Assembly: GCF_009811315.1 (NCBI RefSeq)
Contig: NZ_BLID01000003.1
Coordinates: forward strand, 310,001 to 374,000
Direction of reading: 5' to 3'
Origin: Vibrio atypicus
GTDB taxonomy: Bacteria; Pseudomonadota; Gammaproteobacteria; Enterobacterales; Vibrionaceae
DNA: 64,000 nt
Shown: positions 37,086 through 45,664 of the stretch, piece after piece
How the letters are laid out: each line of letters starts with the position of its first letter
Numbering within the stretch: position 1 is the first letter of the stretch
Made by a program: the position numbers and the translations under genes
The notes under the pieces: model-generated
Databases searched by the model: none
What the model was told of the DNA's origin: nothing
What the model saw: only the letters and a program-made list of their open reading frames with translations

Positions 37086-37667
37086 TTACTCCAACGCTTC
37101 TAATGTTTGCAGCAAATTTCTCGCCACCTGGCCTAAAGAGAGGCTCGATTTCATTGCTGACTGACGCATCGCCCGATAAGCTGAGTCTTCATCCACGTTA
37201 TTCATTTTCATTAACAGACCTTTGGCTTTTTCGACTAACTTTCGCTCCTCTAAACGGTTTGAAAGATCTTGAATTTTTAACTCATAATTATGGACAGATT
37301 GGTGTAAATGGAAGGCATGCTCCAACCAAGGAATTAAACAAAAATCGGAATCTGAAGGCATAAGAACATAATCCCACCTTTCAGGTAACCGGTTAATATC
37401 ATTGGTGTTTAATTGTTTAATTACAACGAGCAGTGGATAACATCGTGCGCGGCAAGCTTCAATCATTAATCGTAACTCGGCATTGGGTTGCAACCAACCG
37501 ATAATGACATACGCATCGGGCTCACGCTCTAGCACTTTTTCAAAATCGTTTAGTTTACACTCGAAAATATTATCGAATTTTTTCGCTATTAATGCCTTTA
37601 AACGTACCTGTTCTTCGTTTCGATCGCAGCAAATAATAATAGGTGTTTTGGAGAGTTTTTTTTGCAT
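37086..37667 (-). CDS. nasT: ANTAR-domain transcription antiterminator NasT
   Basis: About 193 residues. The N-terminal half is receiver-like (TPIIICCDRNEEQVRLKALI), but at the expected phosphorylation position it reads YVIIGW with no Asp, so it is a pseudo-receiver. The C terminus is an ANTAR RNA-binding domain (LEERKLVEKAKGLLMKMNNV, SLGQVARNLLQTLEAL). NasT-type proteins bind hexaloop hairpins and prevent termination in nitrate-assimilation leaders, both of which are present here. They are normally held inactive by NasS, which is not in the window. ATGs exist at 37673 and 37667; only the second is well placed behind AAGGA. Confidence 0.9.
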   Translation of the reverse strand: MQKKLSKTPIIICCDRNEEQVRLKALIAKKFDNIFECKLNDFEKVLEREPDAYVIIGWLQPNAELRLMIEACRARCYPLLVVIKQLNTNDINRLPERWDYVLMPSDSDFCLIPWLEHAFHLHQSVHNYELKIQDLSNRLEERKLVEKAKGLLMKMNNVDEDSAYRAMRQSAMKSSLSLGQVARNLLQTLEALE

Positions 37668-37669
37668 GA

Positions 37670-37717
37670 ACATTCCTTGTTTTCTCTCATATCTACAAGA
37701 GACATAACAAGGAATGT
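37670..37717 (-). promoter_or_regulatory. 5'-UTR hairpin burying the nasT ribosome site
   Basis: ACATTCCTTGTT (upstream arm, 37706-37717) is the exact complement of AACAAGGAATGT (37670-37681). The second arm contains the AAGGA Shine-Dalgarno and the first ATG of nasT. The 24-nt spacer can form a further TCTC/GAGA stem. Folded mRNA should block initiation. It could also serve as a DNA operator. Confidence 0.7.
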
Positions 37718-37750
37718 GCCAATTAGGATAGTTTCTATGTGGTCTCGTGC

Positions 37751-38698
37751 TTAAGCACAGTAGTTAGACCAAAGCTGATACGCATTTTCAAACGCTTTAT
37801 CAGGGTCATTGAGTTCAGCAAACAGTGTCGCTGCTATGGTTGCGACTACCGTATTCGCCATCATATTGAGATTGCTGTCATCTGTACCAAACACGCACGA
37901 GGCAGGAGTTGGAATATCTGTTAGCATTCGCTCTGTCCAATAATGGGATTCGACGCCTGTTGGTGTGCTCAACCAGATTGTTTGGCTTACTTTCGGGTTA
38001 TATTCCGATTCACCTGACTGGCCTTTGAACGACACTACAGCATGGCTAGTTAAGCCAATTTCACTTTCCACTTCTGCATGTAATTGCTGAAATCCAGGGT
38101 GGAAGCTACCTCTAATCCCTATCTTAGCGCCACCAGGGTTTAGCGCTCTAACAACAGTATTGATTGGTGTTCTTAGCCCATAGCGATTCTTCCAACCGAT
38201 CATAGTTTCCGCTTGAGGGGCGAACTGGCTAAGTGGTAGATAAGCGATCCCTTTTGTTTCCAACAACAATTTGGCGTGATCCGGAGAATCCGCCAAATCA
38301 ATGCCCAAAGACGTCAGATAGTCTTCAGCATGAAACCGGCCAGCTGGTCTATCATGGTATCCATGTAGCAATACTTTATAACCGGCATCAGCAAGGATTT
38401 TTGCTGCTAATAAGTGCCAAGGCTCTCCAGCGTTTTTTCGCTTCCCTGCATAACAAGGCCAATCGATATCTGCACCCAAATTAGGAACACGAGATTGAAA
38501 CGCTTTAACGAAGCCAGCAATTTCTTGTTTCGTTTCATTTTGAACCCGGATTAGCATCAACAGCATTGCCATCTGATCATCGTCTGCGTGTCCATCAAGG
38601 TACTCATCCATGACTCGATAAGCTTGGTCGAACGTTAGCGGTTTACGCCCACGTTCACCGCGACCTACCGTGCGAATACATTCCAATATTGTGCTCAT
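37751..38698 (-). CDS. TrpD2-like (anthranilate phosphoribosyltransferase family) protein
   Basis: 315 residues with the TrpD/YbiB family outline: RKPLTFDQAYRVMDEYLDG (N-terminal helical domain), a central region where TrpD has its KHGNR-type loop (here LLHGYHDRPAGR), and RTPINTVVRALNPGGAK. The TrpD2 branch lacks anthranilate phosphoribosyltransferase activity and its E. coli member binds nucleic acid. Its role in nitrate assimilation is unknown. Its ATG overlaps the cobA stop (ATGA), so the two are translationally coupled. Confidence 0.82.
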   Translation of the reverse strand: MSTILECIRTVGRGERGRKPLTFDQAYRVMDEYLDGHADDDQMAMLLMLIRVQNETKQEIAGFVKAFQSRVPNLGADIDWPCYAGKRKNAGEPWHLLAAKILADAGYKVLLHGYHDRPAGRFHAEDYLTSLGIDLADSPDHAKLLLETKGIAYLPLSQFAPQAETMIGWKNRYGLRTPINTVVRALNPGGAKIGIRGSFHPGFQQLHAEVESEIGLTSHAVVSFKGQSGESEYNPKVSQTIWLSTPTGVESHYWTERMLTDIPTPASCVFGTDDSNLNMMANTVVATIAATLFAELNDPDKAFENAYQLWSNYCA

Positions 38699-39576
38699 AT
38701 AACCTCTTGAGAAACCGCTGATTCTACGGTCAATTTTAATTCTTCTCGCAGTTTGACTACATCCCCTAAGATAATCAATGCTGGACTTATACCTTTTAAT
38801 TCATGTGCTTTTGAAGTGAGCATATTTAAGTTCAAAACGTGTACTTGCTGCTGAGCACTACAACCATGAGTAACAATTGCAACAGGGAAATCATCACTAA
38901 GACCATGCTCTAACAACCCTTGCTGAATTTCCTGTGCTTTCTCTAACCCCATATAAAACACTAAGGTTTGACCTGCACCTACCAATTGTGACCATGCTGG
39001 TAACGCTCCCGTGACAACTTGGCCAGTAACAAAGGTCACACTTCGAGCAACTTGTCGATGAGTTAAAGGAATACAAGAGGACGCTGCGCATCCAATTGCT
39101 GCTGTAATTCCAGGTATCACTTCAAATTCGATACCCTGCCTTGCGAGCGCTAGCCCTTCTTCACCACCGCGACCAAAAACAAAAGGGTCACCACCTTTCA
39201 GTCGTACTACCTGTTTGCCAAGTTTCGCACACTCGACCAAAATTAAATTGATTTCATGTTGGGTTAAGCTTGGCTGTCCACAACGTTTACCTACATAGAT
39301 CTTTTGGCAATTCGTCGGGGCTAGTTCGATGATCGCTTCATTCACCAAACGATCGAATACAACCACTTCAGCTAACTGAATCAGCCTTTGCGCTTTTACT
39401 GTCAATAGTTCCGGGTCATTTGGGCCTGCGCCAACTAAAAATACTTTCCCGCTGCTTTTCTCTGTTTTTTCTTTATCAGTATCTGGAAGCACGACTTCTG
39501 GCAGCATGTGACTACTAAACCCTGCACTTCTTAACGACTTGTCAGCCCCTTCGAGATATAGTTTTTCTCTACTCAT
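38695..39576 (-). CDS. cobA: Uroporphyrinogen-III C-methyltransferase
   Basis: 293 residues with the SUMT signatures VFLVGAGPNDPELLTVKAQ, VVRLKGGDPFVFGRGGEE and VIPGITAAIGCAAS. It methylates uroporphyrinogen III twice with SAM to precorrin-2, the siroheme precursor that NirB needs. The fused CysG dehydrogenase/ferrochelatase domain is absent. The N-terminal 35 residues and the C-terminal tail (SAVSQEVI) are extra. Second gene of the nasA operon. Confidence 0.93.
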   Translation of the reverse strand: MSREKLYLEGADKSLRSAGFSSHMLPEVVLPDTDKEKTEKSSGKVFLVGAGPNDPELLTVKAQRLIQLAEVVVFDRLVNEAIIELAPTNCQKIYVGKRCGQPSLTQHEINLILVECAKLGKQVVRLKGGDPFVFGRGGEEGLALARQGIEFEVIPGITAAIGCAASSCIPLTHRQVARSVTFVTGQVVTGALPAWSQLVGAGQTLVFYMGLEKAQEIQQGLLEHGLSDDFPVAIVTHGCSAQQQVHVLNLNMLTSKAHELKGISPALIILGDVVKLREELKLTVESAVSQEVI

Positions 39577-39586
39577 ATTCTCCCCC

Positions 39587-42202
39587 TTATTTACTCAACT
39601 CCGCGATATGTCCGTGCTCTAATATCAGTTGTTCAATTTCGGGGATACACGATCCGCAGTTGGTGCCGCACTTAAGTTTTTGCTGTAGCTGACGGAGATT
39701 TTGGCAGTCTCCACTCTCAAGCTCAGTAACAATCTGATTACGCTTAACTCTCAAGCAGCTACAGACCATCTCTACCGGTTGCTCCTGAGCCGTAATTGAT
39801 AACAAAGTATTGAACGTGAGTGGCTGACCAACCATTTTCGCCAACTCGCCAGAATCTGAAGTAATAGGCTGCGTCGAAGTAATGAAGATAGAGCGAATAC
39901 GTCTCAAACCTTCTTGCTCATCATAGTTCACTGCTAGCCATCCATTGACCAATTCTAAGGTGAGTTTCCTTAGCTGATTTGACGTGTTCGTTGAATTGGT
40001 GAACGGTTTGGTTTGAGATGAGAAGCTTGCTACACGCCAAACCCCGATAGAATCATCAACTTGGTAAGAGCAATAAGGCCAAACTTCCTTATCGAATTTT
40101 TCTCCTAAGTACAGTCCATACGTTTTCGCTCCCGCGACCATCACGTCTACTTCCTGCGACTTAAAAGCGGGTTGCCCTGAGTATGGATCTGCAGCGCGGC
40201 TTATAATTGCGCTAACCTTATTACCTTGTCCATAATGACCCGCCCAATGCATCGACATAAAGAGCTGCTTACCGAGCAAACCCTCATCAAAACTCATCTT
40301 TGCCATAATTGCGCAGTGATCGTTTTTACTGTTAATTGAGACCAACTCACCAGCTTTAACGCCAAGATAAGCTGCAGATTCACTCGACATATACAGCGTT
40401 GGTTCAGGCTCCATGACAGCTAGATGAGGAATATGTCCAGTGCGTGTCATCGTGTGCCATTGATCGCGTTGTCTACCAGTGTTTAACCACCATCCTGCAG
40501 TAGCTGAATAACTCCCATTTTGAGGGACGATAAATCTTGCTTTGCCATCAGGAAAGCTAAAACGCCCATCAGAAAACGGCCTCTCGCTTCCCCATCTTGT
40601 AGGCTGCCAACTTTGGTATTCCTCATCGCTTACCTCGGCATACTGAGACAAATCGAGCAATAAATGGCTTTCCTTGTTCAGCCCAGTCATTGCTGCATAC
40701 TCTCGAAACACATCGGCTTCACTAGCAAATTGAAAGCCATCTGCTTGATCAACCAGCTTACATAATTTGCTTCCAACTTCACTGATTGCGCGCCAGTCAG
40801 GTTTTATCTCACCTCTTGGTTCAATAAATCGTCTTTGCCTGCTCAACATGCGTTCAGAGTTGGTTACCATGCCCTGCTTTTCACCCCACCCAGCAGCAGG
40901 TAACAAGAGATTGGCGTGCTGGGCAATATCAGCGTCTGGTGTGACATCAGATACGATAACAAGCGGACATTTCTCCAATGCTCGTTTAATGTACTGATTG
41001 TCTGGCATTGAAACGACAGGGTTAGTCGCCATAATCCAGATCACCTTTATGTCGCCACGCTCTACCGCTTCAAACATCTCTATGGCTTTAAGCCCCGGCC
41101 CAGTCGCTAACCTTGACGTTTGCCAAAAATCACTAACTAAACTTAATGATTCCGCATCAAAGCCACGATGAATGGCAAGTTGATTGGCTAAACCTCCCAC
41201 TTCCCTACCTCCCATCGCGTTGGGTTGCCCAGTAATCGAGAATGGGCCAGCCCCTTTGTAGCCTATTTTTTCCGTCGCTAAATGGGCATTGATAATGGCA
41301 TTACCCTTGTCAGAACCCACTTCCGATTGATTCACCCCTTGGCAAAATAAAGTAATGACCTTCTTGTGAGATGAAAACCAATCAAAGAAGATCTGTAGTT
41401 GTTCAACTGGGATTTTTAATACCTGACTCAATGGAATCGCTGAATGCTTCTGCGCTGCTAGATGTTTAAGCAGAGCTTCCGCCCCAACGGTATGCTCCGC
41501 CATATACCGTTCATTGACGTTTCCTGTGTCGATACAGTGTCTTAGTAAACCTTCAAATAATGGGATGTCCCCGTCATTGGGAATCGCTAGATGCAAATCT
41601 GCCTGCTGAGCTGTCACTGTTTCACGAGGATCAATAACAACAATTTTGAGTTTTGGATTCCTCTCGCGCGCGTTCTGAATTCGGCGAAATAATACAGGAT
41701 GAGTCCACGCGGTATTGGCACCGCAAATTATGATGAGCTCAGCTTCGTCAATATCCTCATAGTTAACTGGAACAACGTCTTCACCAAAGGCTCGGTTATG
41801 TGCAACAACTGCAGAAGACATACATAGCCGTGAATTTGTGTCTATGTTGGCGCTGCCGACAAAACCCTTCATAAACTTGTTCGCCACGTAGTAGTCTTCG
41901 GTGAGAATCTGCCCTGAGACATACATGGCAGTTGAATCTGGTCCGTCAGTCTCAATAGCTTGATGATAAGCTTGCGCGATTATTTCTGTTGCTTCATCCC
42001 AACTGATTTCTTCACCATTGAACTTTGGGTAAAGTAACCTTGAAGGCATTTCTAAGCTTTGTGCTAACGCAGAACCTTTGACACACAAGGCCCCAATGTT
42101 CGCTGGATGCTGGCTATCACCTAAAATACCGAGTTGACTGACCTCGACACCGCAACCGACACCACAATAAGGGCACGTTGTTTTGATACATTTCTTTGTC
42201 AT
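39587..42202 (-). CDS. nasA: Assimilatory nitrate reductase catalytic subunit
   Basis: 871 residues. The N-terminal [4Fe-4S] ligands are CPYCGVGCGV and ALCVKG. Mo-bis-MGD domains follow, with the probable Mo-ligand Cys in NSRLCMSSAV and cofactor motifs such as GANTAWTHPVLFRR and GQPNAMGGREVGG. A C-terminal BFD-type [2Fe-2S] domain (CSCLRV, CGTNCGSC) accepts electrons. It reduces nitrate to nitrite in the cytoplasm. No dedicated NADH or ferredoxin reductase subunit is encoded nearby. First gene of its operon, with a leader attenuator. Confidence 0.95.
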   Translation of the reverse strand: MTKKCIKTTCPYCGVGCGVEVSQLGILGDSQHPANIGALCVKGSALAQSLEMPSRLLYPKFNGEEISWDEATEIIAQAYHQAIETDGPDSTAMYVSGQILTEDYYVANKFMKGFVGSANIDTNSRLCMSSAVVAHNRAFGEDVVPVNYEDIDEAELIIICGANTAWTHPVLFRRIQNARERNPKLKIVVIDPRETVTAQQADLHLAIPNDGDIPLFEGLLRHCIDTGNVNERYMAEHTVGAEALLKHLAAQKHSAIPLSQVLKIPVEQLQIFFDWFSSHKKVITLFCQGVNQSEVGSDKGNAIINAHLATEKIGYKGAGPFSITGQPNAMGGREVGGLANQLAIHRGFDAESLSLVSDFWQTSRLATGPGLKAIEMFEAVERGDIKVIWIMATNPVVSMPDNQYIKRALEKCPLVIVSDVTPDADIAQHANLLLPAAGWGEKQGMVTNSERMLSRQRRFIEPRGEIKPDWRAISEVGSKLCKLVDQADGFQFASEADVFREYAAMTGLNKESHLLLDLSQYAEVSDEEYQSWQPTRWGSERPFSDGRFSFPDGKARFIVPQNGSYSATAGWWLNTGRQRDQWHTMTRTGHIPHLAVMEPEPTLYMSSESAAYLGVKAGELVSINSKNDHCAIMAKMSFDEGLLGKQLFMSMHWAGHYGQGNKVSAIISRAADPYSGQPAFKSQEVDVMVAGAKTYGLYLGEKFDKEVWPYCSYQVDDSIGVWRVASFSSQTKPFTNSTNTSNQLRKLTLELVNGWLAVNYDEQEGLRRIRSIFITSTQPITSDSGELAKMVGQPLTFNTLLSITAQEQPVEMVCSCLRVKRNQIVTELESGDCQNLRQLQQKLKCGTNCGSCIPEIEQLILEHGHIAELSK

Positions 42203-42227
42203 CTTATCGTCCTACTCTATTGCCAAA

Positions 42228-42261
42228 TAAAAAAGCCTCTTCCCACGATAGGAAGAGGCTT
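42228..42261 (-). terminator. Leader attenuator before nasA
   Basis: On the minus strand AAGCCTCTTCC pairs perfectly with GGAAGAGGCTT around a 7-nt loop, followed by a T6 tract. It lies 25 nt before the nasA start codon, downstream of its promoter, so it must be read through for expression. Confidence 0.92.
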
Positions 42262-42275
42262 CATCGCCATTGACG
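42262..42275 (-). promoter_or_regulatory. ANTAR-target-like hairpin, nasA leader
   Basis: CGTC and GATG pair around hexaloop AATGGC on the minus strand, immediately before the attenuator stem. The loop is the same A-A-Y-G-G-C as in the nrt leader, with A1 and G4 conserved. The stem is short. Confidence 0.6.
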
Positions 42276-42335
42276 CTGTTATAGTTTTATCTTGGTTCTC
42301 AGTGTTAACGACACCCAGACCGTACTATCCAATAG

Positions 42336-42351
42336 AGCAAAACCAATGCCA
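42336..42351 (-). promoter_or_regulatory. Sigma-54 promoter of nasA
   Basis: TGGCATTGGTTTTGCT on the minus strand has the required GG-N10-GC (-24/-12) and matches TGGCAC-N5-TTGCW at all but one fixed position. The predicted leader is about 120 nt. Confidence 0.8.
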
Positions 42352-42403
42352 GCTGTTAATATCCCATTATATCAACTAGTTAAACTGCGCTGAATTTTCG
42401 CGC

Positions 42404-42420
42404 TGCACCAAAAACGTGCA
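42404..42420. promoter_or_regulatory. NtrC binding site upstream of nasA
   Basis: TGCACCAAAAACGTGCA matches TGCACC-N5-GGTGCA at 11 of 12 positions. It is 53 bp upstream of the sigma-54 promoter, a normal enhancer position. Confidence 0.75.
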
Positions 42421-42451
42421 ATAAGTTTATGTCTACGTGCAAGAGCGAGTA

Positions 42452-45277
42452 TTAAAAGTCTCCAGATACAGAGAAAAAGAACTGATCTTTACCCAACTTG
42501 TCATCCAAACCATTCGCGTAGCCAATCGTCACCGGAACCGTAAGGTTGTACCCCATCTTCATCTCAAATGTCGTCGATAAGCCAACACCTGTGAGTGCCT
42601 GATAGTTACTCTTGTCACTCCAAGCACTTCCTGAATCGGCAAATACAGTCGCTGAAACATCTCCTATCCCAACTGGCCAGAGCCACAAGTTTCGTTCTAC
42701 ACGCGCTAGCCATGAAGTAAACTCCAAACGTTGAGTGAAGTAGTGATTGCCGAACTGAACAGTTTCGTCATACCCTCTCAACGCTTGAGTTTCTCGTCCA
42801 AATAACGCATTTTCATCACTCTTACTACTGCCACCTAAACGGAAACGCTTAGCGCCAGGGTCGCTATAACCACCAGCTAATCTCAGGCTTAAAGTAGAAC
42901 GACCAGGAAGATCAAACGTGCCACGCCATTGAGCTTGGTATTTGTTTCCTTCATAGTCACTACTCAATAGATCATTCGTCTCCACAGTGAAATCGATATA
43001 ATGACCCCAGCCAACGCCCATTACATTTAGATAGCTTTCACGGTTATCGTAACTTGCAGCTAAACCGACCAAGGTTTCTTCACGCTCTATGTAAGGGCTC
43101 ACCGCGGCGTCTGGCGCTTGAACTTCACTTTCTTTTTCCCAGAACAAGCCTGCAGATAACGAAAATTGGTCTTCAAACGCATTAAAGATGTGACTCCGCT
43201 GTAATAAAGCGTTGTCACTTTGTTCTATGCGCTTTGACTCTCTTCCATTTTGTTCAAATGTTGAAAAGTCATGACTTCGACTTATAGCTGCTAGCCATCG
43301 ATTATCATACGAATAGCTGAAGTTATACTGGCCTATATCATTCTCTGTGTCCCAAGCTAAATGGAGCATGTAATTGTGGCGACCTAAAGCATCCGATCCG
43401 TTAGTGACAAAGCCTGCTAATGATTGATTTTCATCTAAGCTAAACAAGGGAACCCAGGTTCGAGGTCGTAAACTCGCCCACGGAGAGTATTCCGTTGCTT
43501 CACTCTTAGGGACAGAAGAAGACGCCGGATTTGGATAGTCATACTCAGCGATCAATTGTGACAGTTCAATTCGACTCAGTGGCACTGGCTCCTTGAGAGT
43601 GCGTAAGGTGTATCCTTGACTATCATAGCTCTGATAAACCAGACCATGCTCTTTAGACCATTCTGGTGCGAAGGCGCCGCCAACTTCACGCGTAAGTTGC
43701 TCGGTACTTCCCGATGAGAGCGTATGTTTATAGATGTTAAACACGCCGTCGTAATCTGCACTGAATAGAATGGTATTTTCGTCTACGTAGGTTGGAGCAT
43801 TTTCTAGCGACCGAGTTTGCGTAAGCTTCTGCCATTGCCTAGTTAATAGTTCGAGACGCTCTAGATTCCAACCTTGTTGCGCTCGTTTAACACTTACGAC
43901 CAAGCTCTTTCCATTAGGCGAGACGTCGTAGCCCCCAATGACGACATTCTCTTTACCACGCCAAATTAGCTGCATTGCTTTGGGCGACTCAATATCGACA
44001 AGCCAAAGTTCGCTAAAGCCATCCAACTTTCGACTCGCAACCAATTGTTTTCCGTTTGGTAACCAACGTGCATCTCTAAAACGTTCGCGCTCTGTCAGTC
44101 GTTTCCAACTACCGTCGTTAAGCAGAAATAGATCGGTGATTCCTCGCCCATCAGCGTAGTGAACAAGACGCGATGCGACTATCCCTGATTGAGAGTGTGC
44201 GTCCATAGACACAATGCCTTTACTCGCCTTAATCTTTTTGCTCTTTGAGTCAGTGCGATAAGCGACAATTTCATTCCTGTCTTCGCCGTTTCGCTGATTC
44301 ACCAAAATTCCGCCGCTTGGATCCGATGTCGAAACTTGAAGAAATGGAACCGTTTCATTCAAAGCAATACCAGATATACGCGTCGCTTCCAGTGATGCGA
44401 TCTGTTTAGAAAATCGTTCAGTCAGGTACTCTTGAAATTTAGGCCAAAGGTCTTCAAGCGACTCGCCGAAAGTATTTGTAGCGGTGCGGTTAAGCAGGAA
44501 AAATGGGACTAAACGGTGACTATAATCTGCGAGGAATTTTTGTACTTTTTCTTCCCCATATTGAGCCACAAGATAGTCAACAAAATACGCACCATATAAA
44601 TATTGATAACCTAAAGGAAAATGCTTACTTGCTACTACCGCTTGGTTAAGGTCTTTTATTTCACCAGACGCGACTTCCATGCGCATCTCCATCGGATAGC
44701 TGGAACCTTGTAAACGCCCGTAGCCTAGCTCTTTATTCGTTTCTAAATAAACCGCTAATCCTTCAACCATCATGGAAGGCGTTAATGCGTGTGGATACAG
44801 TAAAACGTTGCGTCCAAAAATATTTCGCAAGAACTCAGGAGCACCACTTCCCATCTCTAAGTGCAAAATATGTACGTATTCATGGCGAATCAGTAGGTGC
44901 AACCATTCGTCGTTAGTTTCTAAGCTGTTAACTTCATCGGGCGGGCTCATATAGAGTCGAATTTGCGGATAAGGGATAACAGTTGCCCACCCGTTTGAAT
45001 AGTCGAATTCATCAACTAAAACGATTTCAGTTTTTTCTTTAGGTTGGTAGCCAAAAAACGGTGTCAGTTCTTTATGAACTTGTTCGGCAAGGTCCAAAGA
45101 GCGATTGGCTTGCTCTTGATGTTCTGAACGGAAATGAATTAAAAAATGTTCAGTCTCTTGGGTTAGCCATTCTTGATCTTGTTGATCCCAAGCTACAGAA
45201 TTAGCTTGAACGTCGTGAGTAAGAAAGGGAAACGCCATTGACGCGGCAATCGATACAGCCAGTAAGTGTTTTTTCAT
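42452..45277 (-). CDS. Secreted metallopeptidase / beta-propeller / outer-membrane barrel protein
   Basis: 941 residues. A signal peptide ends DVQA. A zincin domain follows with HEYVHILHLE (HExxH) and a downstream Glu in SMMVEGLAVYLE, the gluzincin arrangement. Residues about 330-600 form TolB-like propeller repeats (GISVDAHSQ-type blades: SPNGKSLVVSV, NAPTYVDENTILFSADYDG). The last roughly 300 residues look like a BamA/TamA-type surface-antigen barrel (LRLAGGYSDPGAKRFRLGG, VFADSGSAW) ending in Phe. I infer a protein anchored in the outer membrane with its peptidase in the periplasm or outside. Function unknown. Confidence 0.78.
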   Translation of the reverse strand: MKKHLLAVSIAASMAFPFLTHDVQANSVAWDQQDQEWLTQETEHFLIHFRSEHQEQANRSLDLAEQVHKELTPFFGYQPKEKTEIVLVDEFDYSNGWATVIPYPQIRLYMSPPDEVNSLETNDEWLHLLIRHEYVHILHLEMGSGAPEFLRNIFGRNVLLYPHALTPSMMVEGLAVYLETNKELGYGRLQGSSYPMEMRMEVASGEIKDLNQAVVASKHFPLGYQYLYGAYFVDYLVAQYGEEKVQKFLADYSHRLVPFFLLNRTATNTFGESLEDLWPKFQEYLTERFSKQIASLEATRISGIALNETVPFLQVSTSDPSGGILVNQRNGEDRNEIVAYRTDSKSKKIKASKGIVSMDAHSQSGIVASRLVHYADGRGITDLFLLNDGSWKRLTERERFRDARWLPNGKQLVASRKLDGFSELWLVDIESPKAMQLIWRGKENVVIGGYDVSPNGKSLVVSVKRAQQGWNLERLELLTRQWQKLTQTRSLENAPTYVDENTILFSADYDGVFNIYKHTLSSGSTEQLTREVGGAFAPEWSKEHGLVYQSYDSQGYTLRTLKEPVPLSRIELSQLIAEYDYPNPASSSVPKSEATEYSPWASLRPRTWVPLFSLDENQSLAGFVTNGSDALGRHNYMLHLAWDTENDIGQYNFSYSYDNRWLAAISRSHDFSTFEQNGRESKRIEQSDNALLQRSHIFNAFEDQFSLSAGLFWEKESEVQAPDAAVSPYIEREETLVGLAASYDNRESYLNVMGVGWGHYIDFTVETNDLLSSDYEGNKYQAQWRGTFDLPGRSTLSLRLAGGYSDPGAKRFRLGGSSKSDENALFGRETQALRGYDETVQFGNHYFTQRLEFTSWLARVERNLWLWPVGIGDVSATVFADSGSAWSDKSNYQALTGVGLSTTFEMKMGYNLTVPVTIGYANGLDDKLGKDQFFFSVSGDF

Positions 45278-45664
45278 TATGTCTAGATTCCATTCATTGG
45301 AACAATTATTTTACTTTTCAGCTAAATGTACACTGTTTAACCAGAAAACATCACGTAATTAACAGCTTAGATAAGTGTAAAAAGGTTCATTATGATGAAG
45401 GCGCCTTTTGGTTGCAAACTCTCGGCATCTGGCACAACAACACCTCCATAGAAATACAAATTATCTTCGAATATAAACAATGAGTTAAGCTAGACATAAA
45501 ACTCTAAATGCAACCCAGCCACCACCATATGCGAGACATATCGCATAGTAATAAAACATTCACCTACAATATGCCAAGTAAGTCGAGATTAATTTGTTAA
45601 AACACCCAATAAATCCAGCCAAATTATAGACTTGTGCCGAATTAACAAATATGGAGTGTTTAGC
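45278..45664. other. Divergent promoter region of two large exported proteins
   Basis: About 387 bp without a convincing frame. It holds one perfect 7-bp palindrome (45528-45547), and A/T-rich stretches near both genes. No known operator was recognised. Confidence 0.55.
45528..45547. promoter_or_regulatory. Inverted repeat TATGCGA-N6-TCGCATA
   Basis: A perfect 7-bp inverted repeat with a 6-bp spacer, in the divergent region between the barrel protein gene and the large lipoprotein gene. Probable dimer binding site; regulator unknown. Confidence 0.4.

Noticed and set aside
45238..45483. 81-codon plus-strand frame in the 45.3-45.6 kb gap
   Set aside because: It starts within the barrel gene's signal peptide region, has no ribosome site and no recognisable sequence. 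I treat the gap as promoter DNA.
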